A stretch of DNA of 64,000 bases from Prorocentrum cordatum (Eukaryota > Sar > Dinophyceae > Prorocentrales > Prorocentraceae), in NCBI GenBank assembly GCA_963575745.1, contig CAUYUJ010015504.1:525934-589933 (forward strand), read 5' to 3'. Shown here piece after piece: positions 55,290 through 64,000 of the stretch. How positions within the stretch are numbered: the first letter of the stretch is position 1; the number at the start of each line of letters is the position of its first letter. The translations under genes and the position numbers were made by a program. The notes beneath the pieces are model-generated. The model ran no database searches. It was not told the DNA's origin and saw only the letters and a program-made list of their open reading frames with translations.

Positions 55290-56245
55290 AGCTCTGGTCC
55301 TCGATTACCTCATCCACCACTGTCGGCCTTTCACCCGAAACACGGTCAGCTCCCAGCAACGCATGAGCGACCGCCTCAAACTGCCTGGTGGGGATGTCTG
55401 CCTTGCAGACGAAGTCGACCTGGGCCCGACACCTGATTCGTCCCAGCTCCGTCGGCGCACATGTGGTTGGCTGAGGGTTAGCCCTGACCGTTTGTCCTTA
55501 AGCACCTTTGCCACAGCGCATGCAACGCATGTAGCCGTCCTGGAGCTCCACGAAAGATACTCTTGAATGACCAGCTGCACTGGCGCCCCACGCTTCCGCG
55601 ACTTTGGTAAGAGACCAGGGACCTCCCAAGCGCTTTCTACGGCCATATATTCCATGACTCGATAACAGTACTGGCTCATTTTCTGGCGGCGCCTCAACTC
55701 CACCTGGTAGATGTCCGCTAGGACTCTCGACGCCCGATGTTTGAGCGCACCTTCCTTCGCGAAATAATCCGCCTACAAATTACCATGCCACCGCATCGGA
55801 TGAAAGCCCATCTGCAGGTGCAAGCCTACGCATGTATGTGCTGGCGCCCAGGCAACTGCAGGCGGCGCTCCCTCGACCGTTGAGAAGATCTCCCCCCGGA
55901 CGTCTGCATGTTTGCCAGCCGAGGCTCCCAACTGAGCCGTCCAGCTGTTGGCCTCGCGTACCCGGCCAGCCAAATCGGATACTACCATTCTGACGTGCGG
56001 GTAAGCCATCAGGCCCTGAAATACCGCATATCTCCCCGGTCGGCCAACTGTTTGTCGTGCTTCTGGAAGCGGCCCGCACGCTGCCCGCAGTGGCAGACCC
56101 TGTTCAGATACCTGCATCGCTGACCACCCACATCTGCATAATTTTGGAATCGCTGACGCATGCCCAAATCCGTCCGTGAAGATGGCGTCCGGCCATCCTG
56201 ATGTGTCGGAAGCCCAGTCACCTCAGAAAAACTTGTGCCTGAACC
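55290..56245 (-). pseudogene. RNase H domain of a retroelement, decayed
   Basis: The minus strand from about 56185 reads AIFTDGFGHASAIPKLCRCG (FTDG is the first catalytic Asp of RNase H), then GRYAVFQGLMAYPHVRMVVS and DLAGRVREANSWTAQL (a later Asp), VAWAPAHTCVGLHLQMG, an interruption, and VELRRRQKMSQYC to SRKRGAPVQLVIQEYL in another frame. This order fits the RNase H plus tail of dinoflagellate non-LTR (LINE-like) elements. The usual catalytic Glu is not obvious (GRPGRYAVFQ) and frames change near 56080 and 55750, so it is dead. The rest of the element is absent. Confidence 0.65.
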
Positions 56246-56279
56246 GCAGGGGGGTCAGCAGGCGGCGGTAGCGTAGGTG

Positions 56280-57610
56280 GTCCCATAGAGAGCGCATGTG
56301 TGCACCGCCACTTGGGTTTTCCGTGGAGCTCCCTATGGGGCCACGAAGCGTGTGAGGGGTGTGCCAACATGGGTGGAACGCATGCGTGCACCGCCACAGG
56401 GGCCTTCGGTGGCGCTCCCGATGGGGGCACGGAACGTGTGAGGGGTGTGCCAAAATGGGCGGCGGGGACGCATGTGGGCACCGGCACTGGGGCCTTCGGT
56501 GGAACTCCCCATGGGGCAACGAAACGTGTGAGGGGTGTGCCGAAATGGGCGGCCGGGACGCATGTGGGCACCGCCTCTGGGGCCTTCGGTGTGGCTCCCT
56601 CTGGGGCCACGAAACGTGTGAAAAATGTGTCGACCTGGGCGGCGGAAACGCATGTGGGCACCGCCACTGGTGCCGTCGGTGGAGCTCCCTATGGGGCCAC
56701 GAAACGTGTGAGGGGTATGCGGAAATGATTGGCGGGAGCGCATGTGGGAATATTCACGGGGGCCTTCGGTGGAGCTCCCCATGGGGCCACGAAGCGTCAG
56801 GGGCGTGTCGAAATGTGTGGCGGGACGCATGCGGGCACCGCCACTGGGGCCTTCGGGAGGGGATCCTCATGTTGCCACGAAGCATGTGAGGGGTGTGCCG
56901 ACGTGGGTGGCGGGGGCGCATGTGGGCACCGCCGCTGGGGCCTTCGGTGGAGCTCCCTATGGGGCTTCGAAGTGTGAAAGGTGTGCCGACATGGGCGGCG
57001 GGGCCGCATGTGGGCACCGCAGCTGGGGCCTTGAGTGGAGCTCCCTACAGGGGCCACGAAGCGTGTGAGAGGTGTGCCGAAATGGTGGCGGGGACGCATG
57101 TGGGCACCGCCGCTGGGGAGTTCGGTGAAACCCCCTGTGGGACCACGAAATGTGTGAGGGGTGTGCCGACATGGGTTGCGGGTGCGCGTGTGGGCACCGC
57201 CTCTGGGGCCATCGGTGGAACTCCCCCTGGGGCCACGACACGTGTGAAAAGTGTACGCATGTGGGTGCCGCTTCTGGGGCCGTCGCTGGAGCTCTCTATG
57301 GGACCACGAAGCGTGTGAGGGGTGTGCCGAAATGGGCGGCGGGGACGCAAGTGGACACCGCAACTGGAGCTTTCCGTGGAGATCCCAATGGGGCCACGAG
57401 ACGTGTGAAAGGTGTGCGGAAACGGATGGGGTGGCGTGGACGCATGTGGGCATCGCCGCTGCGGGCTTCGGTGGCGCTCCCAATGGGGCAACGGAGCGTG
57501 TGAGCGGTGTACCGACACGGGTGGCGTGGACACATTATGTGGGTACCACCACTGTGGACTTCGGTGGAACTCCCTATGGGACCACGAAGCGTGCGAGGGA
57601 TGTGCCGACA
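56280..57610 (+). repeat. Dispersed ~90-bp satellite, array 5 (longest)
   Basis: About 14 units of 88-92 bp. The core is GGGGCCTTCGGTGGAGCTCC, then CTATGGGGCCACGAAGCGTG, then a GTGAGGGGTGTGCCGA and GGGACGCATGTGGGCACCGC tail. A 30-codon unit keeps frames open (GAFGGAPYGATKRVRGVPKW). Frames drift after indels, and openness on both strands follows from the repeat, so I do not call a gene. Confidence 0.92.
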
Positions 57611-57730
57611 CTTGTGACGATGCTGGGGACAATGATAATGATGATGAAGGTGGTGATGATGATGAAGATGAAGATGAAGATGATGATGATGATAATGATG
57701 ATGATGCTGATGATGATGATGAGGATGATA

Positions 57731-57767
<37 letters not shown>

Positions 57768-57818
57768 CGATGATGATGACGATGATGATGATGCTGATGA
57801 TGATGATGATGTTGATGT

Positions 57819-57868
<50 letters not shown>

Positions 57869-57873
57869 GTGAT
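57611..57873. repeat. (GAT)n microsatellite
   Basis: About 260 bp of GAT triplets with GAA, GCT and GTT interruptions, directly following satellite array 5. Confidence 0.97.
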
Positions 57874-58140
57874 GTTTGGGGGACTTCTCTTGTTGGGTGT
57901 CGCGCCGCCACAGTTTTGGAAGGTGAGGCGCAAGCCAACTCGAGGTCAACGGCCCTGGGGACCTGGCAAGAGCCGGCGGTTGGCGAATCTCTAAGCCTCC
58001 ACCGCACAGGCACTGAACGAAAAGGCTCCCCGCCTGACCGCCGATCGCAACTGTGCCAGGAGGCCTAGTAACTCGTCAACCGCCGAGAGGCCCCAGACAC
58101 CAGGACCAAAGTGTTTCACCCCAGGGCCAAACCGAGAGCC
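57874..58140 (+). repeat. 267-bp direct repeat, copy 1
   Basis: Begins GTTTGGGGGACTT and matches 58267-58537 closely (offset 393 bp). It includes GGCCCTGGGGACCTGGCAAG and GAGCCGGCGGTTGGCGAATC. No coding motif. Confidence 0.9.
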
Positions 58141-58266
58141 TGGCCTAGAAGGTGGCAGCCAGGGGATGGACGGAGGGCCGCTTGAGCCGCACACCCACGA
58201 AACCGACGGCGGCGCACCCCACGAGACCCCAAACAAACCCCCAACTCCTGAGGCGTTGTATATCAT

Positions 58267-58537
58267 GTTTGGGGGACTTTTTTGGGGGGGCGTCGCGCCG
58301 CCACATTTTTGGAAGGGGAGGCGCAAGCAAACTCAAGGTCAACGGCCCTGGGGACCTGGCAAGAGCCGGCGGTTGGCGAATCTCTAAGCCTCCACCGCGC
58401 AGGCACCGAACGAAAAGGCTCCCCGCCTGACCGCCGACCGCACCTGTGCCAAGAGGCCTAGCAACTCGTCAACCGCCGAGACGCCCCAGACACCAGCAGC
58501 AATTTATTTCACCCCAGGGCCAAACCGAAAGCCTTCC
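58267..58537 (+). repeat. 267-bp direct repeat, copy 2
   Basis: Second copy of 57874-58140 with a few substitutions; separated by about 125 bp of unrelated DNA. Confidence 0.9.
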
Positions 58538-58592
58538 ACGTTTCCCTAAAAGTGACTTGCCGACGTTTTTTACTTTACAGTGCAACGTTCTT

Positions 58593-58609
58593 GAAATCTC
58601 TCTCTCTCA

Positions 58610-58655
<46 letters not shown>
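58593..58655. repeat. (CT)n microsatellite
   Basis: CT run of about 30 units with two interruptions, at the 3' side of the minus-strand tyrosine-recombinase element. Confidence 0.95.
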
Positions 58656-58656
<1 letters not shown>

Positions 58657-58699
58657 AGCGGCAAACCGAATTCTTTTTCTGGAGCTGGGCAGAAAGGGT

Positions 58700-59600
58700 G
58701 AGCGCAACGGTGTCAGCAACCGCTTGCGAAAAAGGTGCATCCTTGCAAGCTTTGTGCCGCCCCATCTGCCCGCTGGAGAGTGAGTTCCATGTTCTTGTGA
58801 CGCGTGAAATGAGCTGCAGCACCTCCTCTCCGGAGGCTATACATCGTGAGACCTCTATTCTAAAGATCAAACATGCGCAACAGAACGTACAATCGACGTC
58901 GTGCTTCTGGAGCGCTCAGCTCACACACGAGGTCATCTGACTCTAGAGTCAAACACCGAGCCCTGAGAACTCTACGACTGACCCATCTATCAGGCTGACC
59001 GCTTCAGAGAAACCAGTTCTGAAGCCCATCTTGGGCGTCTCTATGTGAAGGATAGCTCTGCCATCTTTGACCAGGACATGTTGCCTTCGCAACGCCAGCA
59101 GTTCTCCCGTTCGCATGAAGGCGTCGAACCCGACGAGGAGCACCGTAGCCAAGCCAAACCAGCCCGAGTCCCAGGCTGCTGCTGATAACGCAAGAACTAT
59201 CTGGGCAGTAAAAGGTGTGGCCCGGCAAGGTGTGCATTGCTTCTCCCACGTCCTGATCAGACTCCAATTCTGCCGCAAATGGCCACGAAGAGACGACATC
59301 AACCGCTGAAGAGCAGCTCCTGCGTGGACTACCAAATACAGCGGTTCCATCTCGGCCCAGCAGGCCTCAATGTATTCACTGAATCTCCGATCGATGTCAT
59401 GCGCGCGAGACAACCGTGCATCATGAGATCTCCACCTAGCGAACAGACGGCCCGCACAGCGAACACATCTCTGCCTGGTAGTCTGTGTGATCTGCAGATC
59501 TCGTAGCTTAGCGCCTCTTGCCGAACTGAGACCTCTCTTGCAGCCAACTGCGCCGTCTGTGGGCACCGCGGCCTACTTGGACGCGTTCCGGCGCCATTTC
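58700..59600 (-). pseudogene. Tyrosine recombinase of a DIRS-like element, decayed
   Basis: The minus frame 59566-58949 contains VGFDAFMRTGELLALRRQHV, the box I of tyrosine recombinases (catalytic Arg at about 59113), followed by ILHIETPKMGFRTGFSEAV. The C-terminal box continues in other frames: YSLRRGGAAAHF at 58801-58841 (His-x-x-Arg type, His replaced by Tyr) and AGRWGGTKLARMHLF at 58735-58774, where the nucleophilic Tyr position reads His. Such enzymes integrate circular cDNA of DIRS-type retroelements. Frameshifts plus loss of the Tyr mean it cannot be active. The apparent start is GTG, so the N-terminus is unknown. Confidence 0.75.
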
Positions 59601-59611
59601 TTAGTCACAAA

Positions 59612-61075
59612 TTATCTTGATGGCCGATCACTCGGGTTCAACTTCGTCTTGATGTAACCGATGCCAACGTGCAAGTCCGAGCTCACGACGATGGCTGCGT
59701 ACTGGCGTGCCAGTCCTCGCAGCTTGGCCGAGGATGTGCGCCCACGAGTCAAAATGGAGGCCACTACCTGCGAGTCCACCAAGTGCAGGACCCTTACGCT
59801 TCGGAAGGCGCAGGGCTCCAGCGGCAGCTCGACCACGCACTTGCCGAAGTACCCGGCGACGCGGTAGGCCCAAGTCTCGGGGCTCCCCAAGCTGTTCAGG
59901 AAGGGCCCCGCTCCGTCGGCCAGCCCCACGGCGGTGCACGTGCCGGCGCCGTCCTCGCTGGCATCGGAGCAGGAGACGATCCCCGTGGTCCTCGCCCTCA
60001 GGTTCGACGAGGCCAGCGGCAGCAGCGAACACGCGTGCATCAACTCGTCCAGGCAGTCCCGCGGGAGGGCAGTCCGGCCCGAACCAATCGCCTCCCACGC
60101 GGCATTGAAGACTCCGAATAACGGCCGTCGGAAATGTGGAGCACGAATCCAGCGGCCCATGAGGGTCAGTAGCTGATTCCCCAGCGAGTGGTCCCTGGTG
60201 GGCAGCCACAGGGTGAGCCTGTACAGCTGCACGTTCTTCTCTCGGTTGTTGGCCGCCCGACCAGCGACCACGTCGACCTCGACCCCCATCCAGGTGACAA
60301 GGACTTGGCGCTGGTTGGCCTTGGTCTCGCTGATGGGGATGGCGTTGCGTCGGTAGCTCTCTCTCATGCGAGCCTGGAGGTGGCCGCCCGATCAATGGCA
60401 TGGCAGCCATCCAGTCATGGGCCTCGCCAGCATCGAAATCGTCAATGCAGGTGCCCCACAAGTCTCACGAGCCCTCGCGGGCCAGCGGGGCGGCCGCCGA
60501 AGCCGGCACTGGACGGTCTCTCCTCCGTTCTCTCGTGGCAGGGAGGGCGGCCCCGTGGGGCTCATCCAAGAGGGCGACTCTCCAGTGGATGCTCTGGAAG
60601 ATGGCCACGCTGCGCACCCAGCCCATGGGGGGCGCCGCCATGGCCAGCCAGACCTCCTTCGCATTTATCCCTAAGACGCGGCCAGGAACAGGAGTGCACG
60701 CCGTCATATAGCCCAACCAAGGCTCCGGGATGCGATGCATGAAGGCACCCTTCTGGTCGCCCCCGCTCCAGGGCAGGACCTCCACCGGCCCCGGCGAGGT
60801 ACTGGCCCGAGCAGGGGGGGGGGGGGCAACGTGGGCGAGTCACCCGCCATCGGCTTCGAGTACGCGTTGGTCGGGGCCATGTTGAAAATCAACCTTGCGA
60901 CCCTGCTCGCTCTGGGCCCGGGAGCACCAGTCTTGGAGACTGCGAATGGGCCGTCGGCGACCCTCTGCCCATGCGCCTGGAAAAACTTATATGGGGCCAT
61001 GGGCTTGAGTAGCCCGAGCTCCACCAACTTCGCGGCGATGAGCCACCAGTCCTCGATCCGCTCGACGTTCATCTT
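59612..61075 (-). pseudogene. DIRS-like reverse transcriptase / RNase H, decayed
   Basis: Minus-strand pieces in order: IEDWWLIAAKLVELGLLKPM and RLIFNMAPTNAYSKPMAGDS (61072 frame); GDQKGAFMHRIPEPWLGYM and AMAAPPMGWVRSVAIFQSIH (60785 frame; motif A Asp and the LPMGW box); an in-frame TGA at 60465-60467; CIDDFDAGEAHDW (IDDF at 60435-60446, the YxDD box); QRQVLVTWMGVEVDV (60367 frame); then RNase H with SCSDASEDGAGTC, VLHLVDSQVVASILTRGRTS and IKTKLNPSDRPSR. This is the RT-RNase H layout of DIRS-type elements, directly before the recombinase. At least three frame changes and a stop make it a pseudogene. Confidence 0.8.
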
Positions 61076-62124
61076 GGCCCTCGGCGGCGTAGGTGGCCAG
61101 TCAGCCTCCAGCAGCAGAGAGAGAGAGAGAGAGAGAGAGCTCGGGCTTCGTGAGCAGGTCCTGCAGGTCCGGCCCCGCGCATTCGAGGACGTCCAGGCGT
61201 CTGATGTCCTCGGCCTTCGGGGGCCCCGGCCCGAGCTCCAGAAAGTTGAGCGGCAGGGGCCAGCAGTCCTCGTCGAGGTTGTAGCTGGTCCGACTCTTCA
61301 ACAGGTCCTGAGGCCAGTGGGGCATCTCCAACTCCTTCAAAGCGTCGTCTACGCGCCAGTCGACCGTCTCACCGATCACGCGCAGGCTAGCCAACTGGAC
61401 CCATAGGAGCAAGCTCCAGCAGCTTCCCAACGGTCCTTACTGAGATGGCCCAAGTACAAGTAGTTAAGGCCCATGACGCCGAGGAAGGTCCAGACCTGTC
61501 TGGCGATCTCCTGGGCTTCAACCCTCAGGGGTTTCGTCCACCTCTCTAGATTGACGGGGGATCCTTCCTCGTTGAGCAGACCTTTGTTCTTCATTTCTCG
61601 TTCCCAAGCAAGTAGGGGCGTCGGCCCCCTCACTGGTAGTGGCAACGCATCGCGCCCAACGCCGGACGCCGACAATTGTGGCGCGACGCCCTTGGGACAT
61701 CTCATCAGGAACTCGTCGATCTTGCTCCTTCGCGCGTTGATGAGGATCCCGAAGCCGATCTCCAGCGCTGCCATCTTGGAGCCTCTCGAGCGGCATAGGC
61801 GGGGAGAAGCAGCAGCTTTCCACTGGCTCAGGGTCGAGGCCGCTGCGGGCTGCTCCGCCGACGCCCCCGCCCCGAATGGCGCGGCGTCAGCGCCCCCCTG
61901 CCCCGCCGCCACAGTGGGCCCGGCGCGGAGGGGGGGCGCCGCCGCCCCGCAGGGCACGGCGCCAGCGGGCTGCCGAGCTGACGCCACCGCCCCGCAGGGC
62001 ACGGCGTCGGCAGCCCCGCGCGCCTCCGCCGCGTCGGGCACGGCGCGGAAAGGCGACGCCACTGCCCCGCAGGGCGCGGCGCCGCGCGGCAGCTGCTCCG
62101 CCCTGACCTCTGCTGTCACGCACC
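61076..62124 (-). pseudogene. DIRS-like element, region between gag and RT
   Basis: Minus frames 62119-61376 (apparent GTG start) and 61430-61101. The first has an Ala/Pro/Gly-rich repeat (GAAPCGAVASPF, unit about 50 bp, roughly five copies at 61880-62100) and then globular sequence (MAALEIGFGILINARRSKID, FLGVMGLNYLYLGHLS). The second reads ALKELEMPHWPQDLLKSRTS and DLQDLLTKPELSLSL before a (GA)n run. It probably forms the N-terminal part of the RT polyprotein; no enzyme motif is visible. Confidence 0.5.
61110..61139. repeat. (GA)n microsatellite
   Basis: Short GAGAGA run within the DIRS-like element. Confidence 0.9.
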
Positions 62125-63287
62125 TCAGCGCTCCAGCTGAACCGCCCGCCGCGGCGGGCCGCCCTTCTGCTGGGCGTTATTGGGCCCAGCCTTGCGCTTG
62201 AGGAACTCCTGCGCGATCCTCTTCTTGAGCTGCTTCCTGCTCTTCCCCTCGGCGCGGGGCATGCTCGCCCGAGCCGAAACCCGCGCTGACAAGAGCGACG
62301 CGTCCACCGCTTGGGGGCCCTGGAAGTCTGTCAGCGCTGGCAAGGCGCTCTCCGGCGGCGGTGCCGTCGGCTCGGCCAGCGCCAACCTCTGGCGGCCAGC
62401 GGGAGGGCGCAGTCCATTTCGATCTCGTAGTCCAGCTGCAGGGGCCGGCATGGCGATGTTCACAATGGGCGAGTCTCCGGGGCCCGGGCCCCCGCCATGG
62501 CGGTGGCCATCGGGGCAAGGCGGCGATCCAGTGAATCCACCCCGGCCAATGTCCGAGCCGCGGCCGCCCAGCTTCCCCAGCAGCTGGGCCGCCCTGACCT
62601 CCGCCGCCTCGATGCCGGCAACCACCTCCTCGCCCTCAAACGACAAGCTGAGGCCTCCGCTGTCGGGAGGGATCGGCTCGAACCACTTCGCCGTTCGCGC
62701 GCGGCCGTCCCTGATCGCCATCTGCAGCGCTTTGATCCTGCAGAAGTTGTAGTCCAGCGCGTGCACAGGCCTGCCCTTGACGATCAGGTCGGCGCACTCG
62801 CACAGCGCCCGCAGCTCCCTGCACCTGTCCTCGCCAATCTCCTCGACCGTGTGAGCGGGTCGCAGCGCCCTCAAGAGGAACTTCGCCGCGACGGCTCTGA
62901 CCTGGGAAGCGTCGTCGTCCCGTTCGTCTATGTCCAGGTACTGGGCCATATTCTCCATCTCCATCTCAGCTAACCGGCCCGGCGCCCCATGCGCGATGCG
63001 CTTGTAGGCGAGCCTCTTCGCGGCGGCAGGCCTCTCTCCAACAATCTGCCCCTCGTCGCCGTCGAGCGGGTCGCCGGGCCCCTTCTTGCGAAGGTAGTTC
63101 GCCAGCGCGCGCAGCACCGCCTTCTCGTCCGAGCCAGCCTGTCCACCAATCGAGGAACTGGGAGCGCCCGCGGTCGGCAGCATCTGGCCCGTGATCCTGG
63201 TCTGAATCATCTCGCCAAGCTTCGAGCGCTTCTTCCCAGCTTCCTTGCCGCTGACCGCCGTCGCCTCAGGGTCGCAGCGTCGCCGGG
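62125..63287 (-). CDS. Gag-like protein of the DIRS-like element, 5' end missing
   Basis: Open minus frame to a TGA at 62125. Element sequence starts at the junction with the Ala-Pro-Thr array (63287); the first Met inside it is at 63210 (MIQTRITGQMLPTAGAPSSS). Segments: EKAVLRALANYLRKKGPGDP, AKRLAYKRIAHGAPGRLAEM, VRAVAAKFLLRALRPAHTVE, DRCRELRALCECADLIVKGR, a Gly/Pro-rich part, and a basic C-terminus (GKSRKQLKKRIAQEFLKRKA). A basic, enzyme-free protein ahead of RT fits a gag. No zinc knuckle is seen. The frame is intact, unlike the rest of the element, but its upstream end and promoter region are cut off by the junction. Confidence 0.6.
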
Positions 63288-64000
63288 GCTGCCGCGTGGG
63301 CTGCACCACTGGGCTGTCCAACTGCCGCGCCGACTGCTGCTCCAACAGGGTCTCCAACGGCCGCGCCGACAGCGGCATTGGTTATTACCGACGGCCGTGC
63401 CGACAGCCGCGCCAGCAGCGACGCCGACATGTTTCGGACTGCTGCCCAGACGGCCGCACCGACAGAGCTACCGACCAGGTCGCCGACAAGTTTCACCGAC
63501 TGCTGCCACGACGGCTGCACCGACAGCAATATTCGACAGCGGTATTTACCGCAGCACCATCCGCTGCGTCAACAAGTTCGCCGACTGCTGCCTCGAGGGC
63601 TGCACCTCTGGGCGGTCCAACTGCCGCGCCGACTGCTAACGGCCGCGCCGACAGTGGCATTGGTTATTACCGACGGTCGCGCGGACAGCGGCACCGACGA
63701 GGTCGCCGACCGTTGCTCCGTCGGTCGAAAGTCACCGACACGTCCACCGCCGGCAACGACAGCGGCACCGACAAGTTCACCGACTGCTGCCCCGTCGGCT
63801 GCACCAACAGCAGCACCCGCAGCAGCACCATCAGCAGCACCGACAAGCTGAGTGAGTGCTTCCTCGACGGCTGCATCAACAGCAGCGCCCACTGCAACAT
63901 CTACAGAGTCAACGACAAATTCACCGACTGCTGCCCCGGCGGTTGCATCCGCAGGCGCACCTACAGCGGTACCGACGGCGGCACCGTCAAGTTTCTCCGC
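63288..64000 (+). repeat. Second copy of Ala-Pro-Thr array segment
   Basis: Matches 3142-3854 base for base at a constant offset of 60,146 wherever I compared them, with no indel and one visible mismatch (A at 3841, T at 63987). It runs into the window end, so its full length is unknown. Confidence 0.95.

Overview
The window looks like nuclear DNA of a dinoflagellate. I base this on the base composition (GC-rich almost throughout), the very large share of simple and tandem repeats, Ty1/copia retroelements with an embedded methyltransferase-like region, a tyrosine-recombinase (DIRS-like) retroelement, a degenerate dinoflagellate-style PPR array, candidate introns with GT or GC donors and direct repeats at their ends, and two strong matches to the dinoflagellate spliced-leader sequence. 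A Prorocentrum-like source would fit, but that is inference. Nothing bacterial, viral or organellar was recognised, and no tRNA or rRNA gene was found.

Layout. 0-6.4 kb: a duplicated two-part repeat (X-Y, then Y-X) on either side of a 2.5-kb array that reads Ala-Pro-Thr, followed by a dispersed ~90-bp satellite. 6.8-13.2 kb: a decayed Ty1/copia element on the minus strand (protease tail, two methyltransferase-like segments, zinc motif, integrase, reverse transcriptase, RNase H). 13.5-14.4 kb: a broken PPR array. 15-21.3 kb: satellite copies, a 1.27-kb CA-rich microsatellite, GC-rich unassigned DNA and a 0.7-kb CGT array. 22.1-29.2 kb: the best-preserved element, a plus-strand Ty1/copia gag-pol with frame disruptions. 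29.2-42.7 kb: mostly non-coding, with several tandem repeats and one possible exon near 40.5 kb.

42.8-53.3 kb: the main host-type coding block. It has one 323-codon gene, followed by four long same-strand open segments that join in frame at AG|G boundaries. Each candidate intron has a 5-8-bp direct repeat at its two ends and holds the simple-repeat DNA. If the model is right they form a single gene of about 1,586 codons of unknown function. 53.4-58.5 kb: more satellite, a decayed RNase H fragment (minus) and duplicated non-coding DNA. 58.7-63.3 kb: a decayed DIRS-like element on the minus strand (gag-like, RT/RNase H, tyrosine recombinase). From 63,288 to the end, the Ala-Pro-Thr array of 3.1-3.9 kb reappears almost unchanged.

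Most recognisable genes are selfish elements and most are broken. The only candidates for cellular genes are the 42.8-53.3 kb block, the short exon near 40.5 kb and some weak cysteine-rich or GC-rich frames.
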